Positions 33,037 through 42,165 of a stretch of DNA of 64,000 nucleotides are shown piece by piece. The notes under the pieces are model-generated. The model searched no databases. It was not told the DNA's origin and saw only the letters and a program-made list of their open reading frames with translations. Position 1 is the stretch's first letter. The number at the start of each line of letters is the position of its first letter. The DNA is taken from assembly GCF_003950325.1 (NCBI RefSeq), contig NZ_PXZH01000001.1, positions 310,001 through 374,000 of the forward strand, in the 5' to 3' direction. A program made the position numbers and the translations under genes. The DNA comes from Vagococcus humatus. GTDB taxonomy: Bacteria > Bacillota > Bacilli > Lactobacillales > Vagococcaceae.

Positions 33037-34194
33037 CTAAACTCCAATCATTTCTAGAAATGCTGTTACCCGTGTGTTAATTTGTTCTACGTCACTAGTT
33101 GAATAGTCGGTTTCTAAATACATATAAGGCACTTCTTTTTCGTTTTGGCAGAATTCTTTAATCCGTTTAGATTCAATTGCGAATGGATGACAGGCTTGTA
33201 GTACCATATCTAGTACGCCGTCAGCTTGGTAGTCATCAATCATTTGGTCTAATAATTCTACTCGGGTATTGTTATTAGAAACACAAGCACACCCAATGTT
33301 AATGTATTTTTCAGTGAGAGCATCGTAAACTTCTTTTTCTTCATCCACTAATTGTTCTACCGCTTTAGCCACAGTACAGTTTTCAAAAGCAACCACAATC
33401 CCGCCGTTATCTTCCACTGCTCGGATGACTTTTTCTGTGACACCACCAATTGGACAACCTGTAATTAAAATACGAGGACGAGGGTCTAAACGTTTGCCTT
33501 CTTCATATTCTTGTTGAATGCGAGCAGTTGTTTCATTTAAAGTGTCAATTAGTTTTTCTTTGTCAAAGGTGTAGTTAGCCCCGTACATCACTTTGAAAAT
33601 ATCTGTTCCAGTGATAGCTGGTGGATTTAGTTTGCCTAAACCGTAGAAATCTTTTCGTGCTTGACGTTCTTTGTTTTTAAAGACAATCGCGTCATGAACT
33701 TGTTCATCTGTAATGGTTGTTTGTAATGTTTCTTCTAATTTTTCTTTATAACGAATGATTTCATCTCTCCAAAGAGCGAAACTTGCTTCAGTGTCTCGGC
33801 TATTAGGAACTTGCATCACGTAAGTTGGTTTAAACTGTGCCATGTATTCATACATTTTTTTCTTACCATCACAAGTTGTTTCCCCAACCACTAAATCAGA
33901 AAAGTAGAAATAGGGACATTTGTCTGTTTTACCAAAACCATAACTTGATTTAATTAGTGGGCATAGGTTACGAGGTAAATCTTCTTCAGCTGCAGGAATA
34001 GTTTCATCTGAAGTAGAGCATAAACTAATTTGAATAGCTCCTCCTGCAATTGCTAATTCTTCAGGTAAAAAAGTACAATAAGCCCCAATGACTGGTTGAC
34101 CTTGTTCTTTTAATTCTTTTACTGCTAAAAACCCTGCTTGTCTTGCTTCTCCAAATGAATCGAAAATGACAGGTAAATCTGTTCTTAATTTCAT
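33037..34194 (-). CDS. Double-cubane cluster protein (2-hydroxyacyl-CoA dehydratase D family, YjiM-like)
   Basis: A 385-residue protein of the HgdB/FldC superfamily. Cysteines in GAYCTFLPEEL, DLPRNLCPLIKSSYG, KTDKCPYFYF, GETTCDGKKKM, GCPIGG, GCACVSNNN and QACHPFAIESKRIK fit binding of a complex iron-sulfur cluster. As a single subunit with one activator, it resembles the double-cubane cluster protein described from Carboxydothermus and YjiM of E. coli, rather than the two-subunit dehydratases. The physiological substrate is unknown; the Carboxydothermus protein reduces acetylene and small molecules. An AAGGAGG site precedes the ATG. Confidence 0.87.
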   Translation of the reverse strand: MKLRTDLPVIFDSFGEARQAGFLAVKELKEQGQPVIGAYCTFLPEELAIAGGAIQISLCSTSDETIPAAEEDLPRNLCPLIKSSYGFGKTDKCPYFYFSDLVVGETTCDGKKKMYEYMAQFKPTYVMQVPNSRDTEASFALWRDEIIRYKEKLEETLQTTITDEQVHDAIVFKNKERQARKDFYGLGKLNPPAITGTDIFKVMYGANYTFDKEKLIDTLNETTARIQQEYEEGKRLDPRPRILITGCPIGGVTEKVIRAVEDNGGIVVAFENCTVAKAVEQLVDEEKEVYDALTEKYINIGCACVSNNNTRVELLDQMIDDYQADGVLDMVLQACHPFAIESKRIKEFCQNEKEVPYMYLETDYSTSDVEQINTRVTAFLEMIGV

Positions 34195-34233
34195 AAATAT
34201 CCTCCTTAAAATTAAAATAACTGATATAATTGA

Positions 34234-34285
34234 TAGCGCTTTAAACGCTACAGAAAAAGTATAGCATATGTGAAAGTTTAAACAA
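34234..34285 (-). promoter_or_regulatory. Promoter and palindrome of the double-cubane operon
   Basis: Minus strand TTGTTT (34285-34280), a 16-nt spacer and TATACT (34263-34258). Just downstream is the imperfect palindrome TAGCGCTTTAAACGCTA (34234-34250), a possible LacI/CcpA-type operator; it matches the cre consensus only in part. Confidence 0.5.
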
Positions 34286-34413
34286 CCTTTTTCAGGGGTT
34301 TATAAGAGATGGCTTAAAATTAGTTAAAGAAATCCTAGTGATTTATTAACCGTGACTAATTTAAAAGAATAGTCTATGATGATAATAGAAATCAATTAGA
34401 ATGGTGGGGTAGC

Positions 34414-35607
34414 ATGGATAAAACAATACGGGATTTTTGTGAAACTTATGGGGTAGAAAGAAAGCAAACTAATTCAGTAAAATGGGATGGACTTTCTGAA
34501 AAGTTTTCAAATGATCAACTTTTACCAATGTGGGTAGCGGATATGGAATTTAAAGTCCCTAAACAAGTAGAAGAGGCTTTAATGAACAGAGTAGCTCATG
34601 GAGCTTTTGGTTATTCTTTAGTACCAGATTCTTATTATGAGGCTTTCTTTGCTTGGCAAAAAAGACGTTACGGTGTGTTGTTAAAAGAAGAATGGCTAAG
34701 ATTCTCAACAGGAGTAGTCAACAGTTTCTTTTGGATTGTGCAAGGCTTTACGCAACCAAATGAGGGAGTGATGATTTTATCTCCTGTCTACTATCCGTTC
34801 TATGATAGTGTGGAACAAACTGGTCGCCGGTTGGTGGTCTCTGATTTAATTGAAAAGAATGATCGGTATACCATGAACTTTTCTGAAATAGAAGAAAAAA
34901 TAGTCAAAGAGCAGGTCAAAGTCTTGATTCACTGTTCGCCTCATAATCCAGTAGGCAGAGTTTGGGAAAGACAAGAGTTAGAGCAGTTAATGGCCATTTG
35001 TGCTAAACATGAGGTACTGGTTGTATCCGATGAAATTCATCAAGATTTAACTAGTCACAATCATCCAGCTGTGGCTATGCTAAGTTTAGGGGAGCAGTAT
35101 CATTCTCATCTGATTGTATTAAATGCTCCTTCTAAAACTTTTAACCTAGCAGGTCTACTGAATTCTCACATCATTATCCCAGATGAACATAACCGAGAGA
35201 TTTACGACCAATATGCAGAGAAAGTCAATAAAGCTGCTAATAGTACATTAGGGTTAGTAGCAGGAGAAGCTTGTTACCGTTACGGAGAAGAATGGCTAAG
35301 TCAATTAATGGCAGTGATTCATAGTAATCATCAGTATCTAGTTCAAGCGTTAGCCGCATTTCCTAAAGTGAAAGTCAGTCAGCGAGAAGGAACTTATTTA
35401 GCTTGGATTGACTTAGGTGGCTATGTCCCTGCTAGTGAACTAGTCAAGTTTATGGAAGAGGAGTGTCAATTAGCTGTAGACTACGGTGAATGGTTTGGAA
35501 AAGGCTATGACACGTATATTCGGTTAAATTTGGCAACCTTACCTAAGTATGTAAAAGAAGGGGTGGACCGGTTAGTTACCCAATTAGCTAAACGGCAAGA
35601 AAAATAA
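34414..35607 (+). CDS. PLP-dependent C-S lyase / aminotransferase, MalY/PatB family
   Basis: A fold-type I PLP enzyme of 397 residues that usually acts as cystathionine beta-lyase. PMWVADMEFKVP at the N-terminus, CSPHNPVGRVW, SDEIHQDLT (the PLP aspartate) and APSKTFNLAG with the Schiff-base lysine near residue 237 are all present, as is RLNLATL with the carboxylate arginine near the end. The ATG is preceded by GGTGGGGT. It stands alone. Cysteine/methionine metabolism or hydrogen sulfide formation from cysteine are the usual roles. Confidence 0.9.
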   Translation: MDKTIRDFCETYGVERKQTNSVKWDGLSEKFSNDQLLPMWVADMEFKVPKQVEEALMNRVAHGAFGYSLVPDSYYEAFFAWQKRRYGVLLKEEWLRFSTGVVNSFFWIVQGFTQPNEGVMILSPVYYPFYDSVEQTGRRLVVSDLIEKNDRYTMNFSEIEEKIVKEQVKVLIHCSPHNPVGRVWERQELEQLMAICAKHEVLVVSDEIHQDLTSHNHPAVAMLSLGEQYHSHLIVLNAPSKTFNLAGLLNSHIIIPDEHNREIYDQYAEKVNKAANSTLGLVAGEACYRYGEEWLSQLMAVIHSNHQYLVQALAAFPKVKVSQREGTYLAWIDLGGYVPASELVKFMEEECQLAVDYGEWFGKGYDTYIRLNLATLPKYVKEGVDRLVTQLAKRQEK

Positions 35608-35685
35608 AAGATAAATAAAAAAACTGATATTTTTCTAGTCAAATAAAAAATTGTGTGCTACTATTTGGGTAACATAAATTGAAAC

Positions 35686-35895
35686 GGAGGGATCCTGCAT
35701 TGAATATTTAACTCTTTTGTGGAAGCTGCATTTAGACTACTATCGATTAATTTTTTTATTAATGGGGGTAGTGTGCAGATTTTCGAGGGGAGTAAATGGA
35801 CTATGCATGGATTCTGATGTGTTTTTTATAGTTAAACAGACATTAGTATCACTATGTGTAAGGACTCCCCTATGAAAATAGGTGAGTCTTTTTTT
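35686..35895 (+). promoter_or_regulatory. Ribosome-mediated attenuator leader of the ABC-F gene
   Basis: After GGAGG (35686-35690) comes a tiny ORF, then hairpin A (35726-35778, CTGCA/TGCAG and CTAC/GTAG arms). A strand AGGGGAGT (35786-35793) can pair with ACTCCCCT (35864-35871). The latter is the left arm of a terminator, GACTCCCCTAT/ATAGGTGAGTC (35863-35888), followed by T7 (35889-35895). If a ribosome stalls on the small ORF, the antiterminator pairing can form and the resistance gene is read. This is the logic known for antibiotic-induced ABC-F genes in Firmicutes. Confidence 0.8.
35700..35711 (+). CDS. Three-codon leader ORF (TTG-AAT-ATT-stop)
   Basis: TTG start nine bases after a perfect GGAGG, coding Met-Asn-Ile and then TAA. 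Its only likely function is to place a ribosome where drug-induced stalling alters the leader fold. As I recall, Listeria lmo0919 also has a three-codon leader. Confidence 0.6.
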   Translation: MNI

Positions 35896-35907
35896 GAGGT
35901 GATAAAT

Positions 35908-37401
35908 ATGTCAATTATTCAAATGAAACAAGTGACATTTGGCTATGATAGTCAAGAAAAAAATCTATTCCAACAGGTTTCATTAAACTTAGATCCTAAG
36001 TGGAAACTAGGCTTAGTTGGAAGAAATGGAAGAGGGAAAACCACTCTCTTTTATCTATTATTAAACAAATTACCCTATACAGGGGAAATTAATCATCAGG
36101 AGAACTTTGTTTATTTCCCTCAACAGGTGAAAGATCCTACTCAGCTAACTTATGAGGTAGTAACAGACTTAACCCAAAAAGAATTATGGGAAGTAGAACG
36201 AGAATTGAACTTGTTAAAGGTGGATGAAAGTGTGTTTTGGCGTCCCTTTAATACCTTATCAGGTGGGGAACAGACCAAAGTGTTACTGGCGTTATTGTTT
36301 TTAGAGGAGGAGTATCCCTTAATAGATGAGCCAACTAATCATTTAGATAGTCTTGCTAGACAACAAGTCATTAGCTATCTTAATCAGAAAAATCAAGGAT
36401 TTATTGTCATCAGTCATGACAGACACTTTTTAAATGAAACAACGGATCATACCTTAGCGATTGAAAAAAGTCAGTTAAGTTTATATCAAGGAAATTTTGC
36501 GACGTATGAAGAAGAGAAACAGTTAAGAGATGCCTATGAACAAAGTCAAAATACGAAATTAACCCGGGAAATTTCTCGGCTAAAACAAACAGCGGAAGAA
36601 AAGAAGGCTTGGTCTAAATCCCGAGAAAAAGATAAATATGGCCAGTCCCATGTGAAAGGCAGTGGCAGTGTGGGAGATACAGGCTTTATTGGGGCTAGAT
36701 CAGCTAGAATGATGAAGCGCTCTAAAGCCATTATGAACCGAGTCGAAGGACAAATTAAAGATAAAGAACAGCTATTAGCGGATATTGAACAAGTAGACCC
36801 TCTTAAAATGACTCCGAGAGAAACCCATCACAAACGCCTTATCTGGGCTGAAAATGTTACCTTTGGCTATGAAGAAACAGGTTTGTTTCAACCGCTTAGT
36901 TTTGAATTAAAGCCAGGAGATAGAGTGGCGTTAACTGGTTCGAATGGGAGTGGTAAATCAACGTTTATCCAAGCTATTTTAGGAGAGTTTGACGGGAATA
37001 GTTGGGGAAATTTAGAGCGAGCTTCAGGTCTAAAGGTTAGTGTGGTTAGACAGCACTATGAAAACAATCAAGGAGATTTAAAAGAGTTTGCTGAAAAGCA
37101 GCAGATTTCCTATCAAGAGTTGTTAAACAATTTAATCAAATTAGGCATGAGCCGAGAAACTTTTCAATTACCAATTGAAAAAATGAGTATGGGACAACGG
37201 AAAAAAGTAGAGTTAGCTAAATCTTTAGGAACATCAGCTGATTTATATATTTGGGATGAGCCGTTAAATTATTTGGATGTGTTTAATCACGAACAAATCG
37301 AAGAATTAATCTTATCAGTTCAGCCTAGTTTGTTATTTGTAGAACATGACAAAGCCTTTTTGGATAAAATAGCGACTAAAACTTTATCTCTAAAGAAATA
37401 A
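35908..37401 (+). CDS. ABC-F ribosomal protection protein, Lsa-like
   Basis: A cytosolic protein of 497 residues with two ABC domains and no membrane part. It closely follows Lsa(A) of E. faecalis: the first Walker A is GRNGRGKTT (R instead of S, as in Lsa), then PFNTLSGGEQTKVLL, PLIDEPTNHLDS, a charged interdomain linker (SRLKQTAEEKKAWSKSREKDKYG, about residues 220-242), second Walker A GSNGSGKST, MSMGQRKKVELAKSL and YIWDEPLNYLDVFNHEQ. Such proteins dislodge lincosamides, pleuromutilins and streptogramin A from the ribosome. The start is ATG 35908 with GAGGTG; the longer frame from 35854 runs through the terminator. Confidence 0.9.
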   Translation: MSIIQMKQVTFGYDSQEKNLFQQVSLNLDPKWKLGLVGRNGRGKTTLFYLLLNKLPYTGEINHQENFVYFPQQVKDPTQLTYEVVTDLTQKELWEVERELNLLKVDESVFWRPFNTLSGGEQTKVLLALLFLEEEYPLIDEPTNHLDSLARQQVISYLNQKNQGFIVISHDRHFLNETTDHTLAIEKSQLSLYQGNFATYEEEKQLRDAYEQSQNTKLTREISRLKQTAEEKKAWSKSREKDKYGQSHVKGSGSVGDTGFIGARSARMMKRSKAIMNRVEGQIKDKEQLLADIEQVDPLKMTPRETHHKRLIWAENVTFGYEETGLFQPLSFELKPGDRVALTGSNGSGKSTFIQAILGEFDGNSWGNLERASGLKVSVVRQHYENNQGDLKEFAEKQQISYQELLNNLIKLGMSRETFQLPIEKMSMGQRKKVELAKSLGTSADLYIWDEPLNYLDVFNHEQIEELILSVQPSLLFVEHDKAFLDKIATKTLSLKK

Positions 37402-37417
37402 AAAAATAGTAATAGTT

Positions 37418-37458
37418 AAAAAGATTGATTTCTAATTTTAGAGGTCAATCTTTTTTTG
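37418..37458 (+). terminator. Terminator after the ABC-F gene
   Basis: AAAAAGATTGA pairs with TCAATCTTTTT; a run of seven T follows. Confidence 0.85.
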
Positions 37459-37528
37459 TAGAGAAGCGAGTTTAACATAAATTTAAAGGATAATTTGTTA
37501 TAATAAACAAGAAAGAGGTGAGGATACG

Positions 37529-40120
37529 TTGACGCTAAATAATTCAAACCGATCAACTTCTAAACGTAAAAAAAAGGCTCGTCAAAAAGAGTCATCTCAT
37601 AAGAAAAAAATAGCCTTATCAACGAAAATTTCAGTGAGTCTTTTGTGCTTAATGTTTATTGGAGTTGGTGTAGGAGCTAGTTACGCTAAAAAGCAGTACC
37701 AAAAAGTCGTAAACCAAGCAGTAGAAACCGGCTATCAATTAGCGGAAGAAATGAAAGAGTCTGATTTTGTGGCACTAACGCCTACAAGAGTATTGGATCA
37801 ACAGGATCAGCTTATTCAAGAGTTTCGGTCTAAAAAATATGAATACCTTCCGATTGATAAAATGGATCATCATGTGTACGAAGCACTGATTTCCATTGAA
37901 GATAAACGTTTCTATCAGCATCAAGGAGTAGATATTAAAGGACTAGCTGGCGTTGCTGTGAATGCGGCTTTAGGAAAAGGGATGCGAGGAGCTTCTACAA
38001 TTACTCAGCAGTTAGTTAAAAATATTTATTTAAGTGATGAAGTTACAGTTTCTCGTAAATTAACGGAAATGGTAATTGCCCAAAAACTAGAGGATCGTTA
38101 CCCCAAAAAGAAAATTTTAGAATACTATTTAAACAATGTGTATTATGGCTACAATTGTTACGGGATTAATACCGCTTCTTTGTATTATTTTAATCAGTCA
38201 GTGAATGACATTACCTTATTGCAACAAGCGACTTTAGTGGGAGTGACTAACAATCCTACCCAATACGATCCCATTAAAGAGCCAAAAGCAGCTGAAGCAA
38301 GAGGAAAATTAATTTTAAGCTTAATGGCTGAACAAGGTTATTTATCAGAATCTGAGTTGCAAAAAAGTCTAAAAGAAACCTTGAAAACCCAAGTAAATAC
38401 GAATGTTTTAGACAATCAGGTGAAAGACAATCAAGTGGCAGTTGCTATGGATTTTGCGACGAAAAAAGTGATGGCAGATAACGGTTTTAGATTTCAATAT
38501 GAATTTAATACAGGAGAAGAACAGCAAGAGTATTTTGCTAGATATAACGAACGCTACAATGAAACTTATAATAAAGTGGTCAGTGGTGGCTATCAGATTA
38601 AAACCAGCATCAACCAAGACTTACAAAGAAAGTTACAACAACAAGTGACAGACATCATGTCTCCTTATACTGAAATAGACCCAGATACTCAGTTTTATAC
38701 AAAACAAGCAGCTATGACAGTCATTGACAATCAAACAGGAATGATTGTGGCTAGTATTGGAGGAAGAGGAGAGGCTAACAATACGTATAACCGAGCTTCT
38801 TTAAGTTTAAGGCAACCAGGTTCAGCTATTAAACCGTTTCTTTCTTATGCTTATGCTTATGAACAAGGGTTATTAGAAACCAGTCAAGTGTCAGATGACC
38901 GACTTAACGCTAATTATCCTAACAATGTGTATTTAAAATCTATGGGGAATTTAACTTTAAGAAGAGCTTTAGCTATTTCATCTAACGTGGTGGCTTATAA
39001 GTTGTTACTAAATGTGGAAAATCCTTTAGAAAAATTAGCAGCGATGGAATTTAGTGGGTTAGATTACCGCGATAAAAACCCGATTATTGCGATTGGGGGC
39101 TTTACTATGGGGATTACCAATCAAGATTTAGCTGGGGCAATGGCTACAGTCGTCAATAATGGGAATTACCGAGAGCCTACGAATGTGGTGTCTTTAGTTG
39201 AAAATGAAACGGGTCGTGTGATTTATAATCACGAAAAAGCGCAAGAGAAGAAAATTTATTCAGATGATGTCAGTTACTTATTATTAGATACGATGAAAGG
39301 GGTAGTCACTGAACCAGGAGGAACTGGGGAAAGTTACCGGTTACCGAACTATCCTCACCTAGCAGTCAAAACAGGGACAACCGATCAAGCGAAAGACAAA
39401 TGGTCAGTTGGGGCGACACCTTATTATTCTGTGGCTGTTTGGACAGGGTATGACACTCCTACTCCTATGGGCTTAGAAGATATTGACTCAGCTGCCATAT
39501 TTAAACAAGCAATGGCAACCCTTATTGAAGGGAAACCTGTGATTGATTTTAACCGACCGTCTTCTGTTTATAAAGTCAATGATCAGTGGGTGACCTTAAC
39601 CTCACAGCGGGAAGATGTGTTAAAAAATCGCCGCTTTGAAGATATTAAACAAAAATCCCAAGATAAAAAACAACTGGAAGACTACCGGTTAGCTGCAGTC
39701 AATCAATTGCCACAGGTAAATTTAACTAAACCAGAAGATTATAGGTATTTACAACAATTGATTGCTAACTTAGCTAACTATCCTTTAAAAGTTAGTGTGA
39801 ATGCTTCTAACTTTAGTGTGATTGATCAAATGTACCGCTCTTTGACCCAATTTATTGGCTTATTATACGACAGTCAAGCCCAACAGGATTTAACCAATCA
39901 ATTGGAGCAAGCCTATGCTAATAAACAAAGTGAATTAACCCAGCTACAAAATCAGGTCACAGCAGAACATGAAAGAGAATTAGCCCAATATGACTTAGCT
40001 CAGCTAAAAGAGAAAGAAAAAGAGAAAGATAAAAAAGAGAAGGAAAAAGAGTCTGACTCAGAAAAAAATTCATCAGACAAACCAAAAGATCAAGAGGATA
40101 AACCAAGTCGTCATGATTAG
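37529..40120 (+). CDS. Class A penicillin-binding protein (PBP1A family)
   Basis: Bifunctional peptidoglycan synthase of 863 residues. A basic cytoplasmic start (SKRKKKARQK) is followed by one helix (about 30-50). The GT51 domain has EDKRFYQHQG at 124-133 and GASTITQQLVKN. The transpeptidase has the nucleophile Ser432 with Lys435 (SAIK), SSN at 484-486 and KTGT at 614-617. The C-terminus is a long glutamine-rich and then Lys/Glu-rich tail (after about residue 770). The TTG start has GAGGTGAGG in front. Two membrane proteins follow in the same operon. Confidence 0.94.
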   Translation: MTLNNSNRSTSKRKKKARQKESSHKKKIALSTKISVSLLCLMFIGVGVGASYAKKQYQKVVNQAVETGYQLAEEMKESDFVALTPTRVLDQQDQLIQEFRSKKYEYLPIDKMDHHVYEALISIEDKRFYQHQGVDIKGLAGVAVNAALGKGMRGASTITQQLVKNIYLSDEVTVSRKLTEMVIAQKLEDRYPKKKILEYYLNNVYYGYNCYGINTASLYYFNQSVNDITLLQQATLVGVTNNPTQYDPIKEPKAAEARGKLILSLMAEQGYLSESELQKSLKETLKTQVNTNVLDNQVKDNQVAVAMDFATKKVMADNGFRFQYEFNTGEEQQEYFARYNERYNETYNKVVSGGYQIKTSINQDLQRKLQQQVTDIMSPYTEIDPDTQFYTKQAAMTVIDNQTGMIVASIGGRGEANNTYNRASLSLRQPGSAIKPFLSYAYAYEQGLLETSQVSDDRLNANYPNNVYLKSMGNLTLRRALAISSNVVAYKLLLNVENPLEKLAAMEFSGLDYRDKNPIIAIGGFTMGITNQDLAGAMATVVNNGNYREPTNVVSLVENETGRVIYNHEKAQEKKIYSDDVSYLLLDTMKGVVTEPGGTGESYRLPNYPHLAVKTGTTDQAKDKWSVGATPYYSVAVWTGYDTPTPMGLEDIDSAAIFKQAMATLIEGKPVIDFNRPSSVYKVNDQWVTLTSQREDVLKNRRFEDIKQKSQDKKQLEDYRLAAVNQLPQVNLTKPEDYRYLQQLIANLANYPLKVSVNASNFSVIDQMYRSLTQFIGLLYDSQAQQDLTNQLEQAYANKQSELTQLQNQVTAEHERELAQYDLAQLKEKEKEKDKKEKEKESDSEKNSSDKPKDQEDKPSRHD

Positions 40121-40140
40121 TAAAGAAAGTAGGTAGAGAG

Positions 40141-41043
40141 ATGAATAAACAAAATTGGCGAGTGTTAATCTTGGTTTTTCTCCTGATTGTTGTGGCAGTT
40201 CTATTGGGGAAAGGTTACTTGAGTCATCAGGAAGAAGCAGATAAAAAGATTAAACAAACTAGCCGAGAAAATCAAGAACTATTAGATAATTTATTTATTG
40301 ATAAAAAGCGGCACTATTTTAAAGAGGAAGTGACTGCTGAAAGCTTAGATGAACTAGCAGATAAAATAACAGAAGAAAAAAATAAGTTAGCTGACTTTAA
40401 ACAGGATGTCACTACCCAAGAAAAAGTCAATAAGTTATTTAATCAACCAGGCCTTGTTGGAGATAAATTTAACGGAGATGTTTTTTTAAAAGAAAAAACG
40501 ACAGAAGAAGATATCCAACAAGCTAGAGCTTTATGGGAAAAAAGTTCCGCTAAAAAAACTGAATGGGGGAAAACGATAGACACTCTGCTAACAATTGGTC
40601 ACAAGCAGTGGGAGGCCATTCAGTCAGTGGAACAACAATTAAGCCAGTCATTCCATTCAGATGGTAGTTTAATCGGCACACTTAGTTCAGATGAGGTGAG
40701 TCAGTTACTACTAGATATGACAAAAGTTAACAATCAAAAACGTCAAAAAGAGTGGTTAAGCTTTTTAGAGGAAAGTATTCAACAAGAAGTGACGAAACAA
40801 TTAGCTCGTGCAAGTGAAAACTTTGACCAAGTGATTCAATCTGAGGAGTATCAGCAAGATTTACGGGTGACTGAAGATTTAAAACAAAGTCAAAAACAAA
40901 TTCAAGCGGCTAAGAAAAAATATGAGCAAGAGAAGAAAACCACAAGTGACAGTTCTTCTAGGGAAGACAGTGACTCTGATCAGGATGATAAAGAGAAAGA
41001 AGACAAAGATTCAGATTCTTCAGTAAAAGATGAGGATGACTAA
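40141..41043 (+). CDS. Single-pass membrane protein of unknown function, PBP operon
   Basis: Not recognised. The 300 residues have one N-terminal helix (about 8-25, VLILVFLLIVVAVLLGKGY) with a short cytoplasmic start, so the bulk should be extracellular. That part is predicted helical with coiled-coil character (ITEEKNKLADFKQ, DLKQSQKQIQAAKKKYEQEK) and ends in a highly charged Asp/Ser/Glu/Lys tail (about 260-300) like the end of the upstream PBP. The gene starts 20 bp after the PBP stop. A role linked to peptidoglycan synthesis is inferred only from position. Confidence 0.78.
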   Translation: MNKQNWRVLILVFLLIVVAVLLGKGYLSHQEEADKKIKQTSRENQELLDNLFIDKKRHYFKEEVTAESLDELADKITEEKNKLADFKQDVTTQEKVNKLFNQPGLVGDKFNGDVFLKEKTTEEDIQQARALWEKSSAKKTEWGKTIDTLLTIGHKQWEAIQSVEQQLSQSFHSDGSLIGTLSSDEVSQLLLDMTKVNNQKRQKEWLSFLEESIQQEVTKQLARASENFDQVIQSEEYQQDLRVTEDLKQSQKQIQAAKKKYEQEKKTTSDSSSREDSDSDQDDKEKEDKDSDSSVKDEDD

Positions 41044-41061
41044 AATAAAAAAAGAGGAAGG

Positions 41062-42033
41062 ATGCAGGTGAAAACAAGACATAAGTGGTTCATTTTTTGG
41101 GGAGTATTGGCTAGTTTAATCGCTGTTTCAGTAGGAGTTTTTTTCTTCACCGATGTGGCAGAAATCAGAATTCCTTTTGAAAAAATAATTCCTCCTAAAG
41201 AAAAAGACCGAAAAAAAGTAACATATAATAAGGTGAAAAATTTAACCATTTCTCAGCAAGTTATTCAAACAGAATTACAAAAAGTAAGCGAGGAGTTGGC
41301 TACTTTAAATGAGGAGTTAGCTGGTACACCCGTTCATTCTTTACTCACTTTGTCTGATTTGACAAGTAAATGGCCGAAAAAATTTGCACTAGCAGATGAA
41401 AAAGAATGGCAGCCAGTTTTACGAGAATTAAGCTTAGTAGGTCAATCTAGTACCAGTCAAATTCATTCTATGACCCTGGTTGACTACCGGTTATATATGA
41501 ATGCTAACAATGAACCTGAAACTGAATTAGGGGTGAATTTAAATATGATAACAGCAGATGACAGTTATCAAATTCTACCCTTAAGTTTAAGGAAAACAAG
41601 TGAGCCATCCTCTCTTCATTTAACCGTTAAACAATCTTTAGTAGAGCAAGATCATTTGTTTAAACCCATTACGCCACAAGATGAATTTTTAGAAATTGGT
41701 GATGGCTTAAATCAAATTAATCAGTTGTGCCAAGAGTACTCTGATCCAATGGTGTTTAAAGAAGCTGGGGGAGATAAGTTTAATCCTAATTATCCAGACT
41801 TTAAAAGTTTAGTGGCTCGTTTTACTTATGGGAATCAAGCAACCTATGAAGACTTATTTCAAAAAAGTAGAGGGAATTTAACGCGATTAGTTTATACAGG
41901 GGTAGATTTAACTAATGAGCCAGACGGGACAGCTATTTTTGAGTTGACTTTGCCGTTAGAAAAAGGGGAAGCTAATAAAATTTATTCCTTTAAATATAAC
42001 CGGTTAGATACGGAGTCAGTGAAACTTGATTAG
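41062..42033 (+). CDS. Single-pass membrane protein of unknown function, PBP operon
   Basis: Not recognised. A 323-residue protein with an N-terminal helix (about 9-28, FIFWGVLASLIAVSVGVFFF), a short coiled-coil stretch (VIQTELQKVSEELATLNEEL), and an extracellular beta-rich part with VDYRLYMNAN, FELTLPLEKGEANK and a tyrosine-rich end. It may start instead at GTG 41068, since the GAGGAAGG site almost touches the ATG. It is the third gene of the PBP operon, 18 bp after the second. It may work with that protein as a membrane-wall pair. Confidence 0.75.
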   Translation: MQVKTRHKWFIFWGVLASLIAVSVGVFFFTDVAEIRIPFEKIIPPKEKDRKKVTYNKVKNLTISQQVIQTELQKVSEELATLNEELAGTPVHSLLTLSDLTSKWPKKFALADEKEWQPVLRELSLVGQSSTSQIHSMTLVDYRLYMNANNEPETELGVNLNMITADDSYQILPLSLRKTSEPSSLHLTVKQSLVEQDHLFKPITPQDEFLEIGDGLNQINQLCQEYSDPMVFKEAGGDKFNPNYPDFKSLVARFTYGNQATYEDLFQKSRGNLTRLVYTGVDLTNEPDGTAIFELTLPLEKGEANKIYSFKYNRLDTESVKLD

Positions 42034-42165
42034 CTAAAAATGAGAAAAATGTCATAATGTGATGGTTTAATTAACACAAAATCTTTGTTTTGATGTATAA
42101 TCTTATTTCGAACTAGTGAAATGATGTACAGACTTATATTTAACTAAGAGAAAGAAGTGGTATAT

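Noticed and set aside
34234-34250. Catabolite-response element
   Set aside because: Only a partial match to the cre consensus; kept as an unassigned palindrome.
35854-35907. N-terminal extension of the ABC-F frame
   Set aside because: It spans the attenuator terminator; a good GAGGTG site precedes the ATG at 35908, and Lsa proteins start there.
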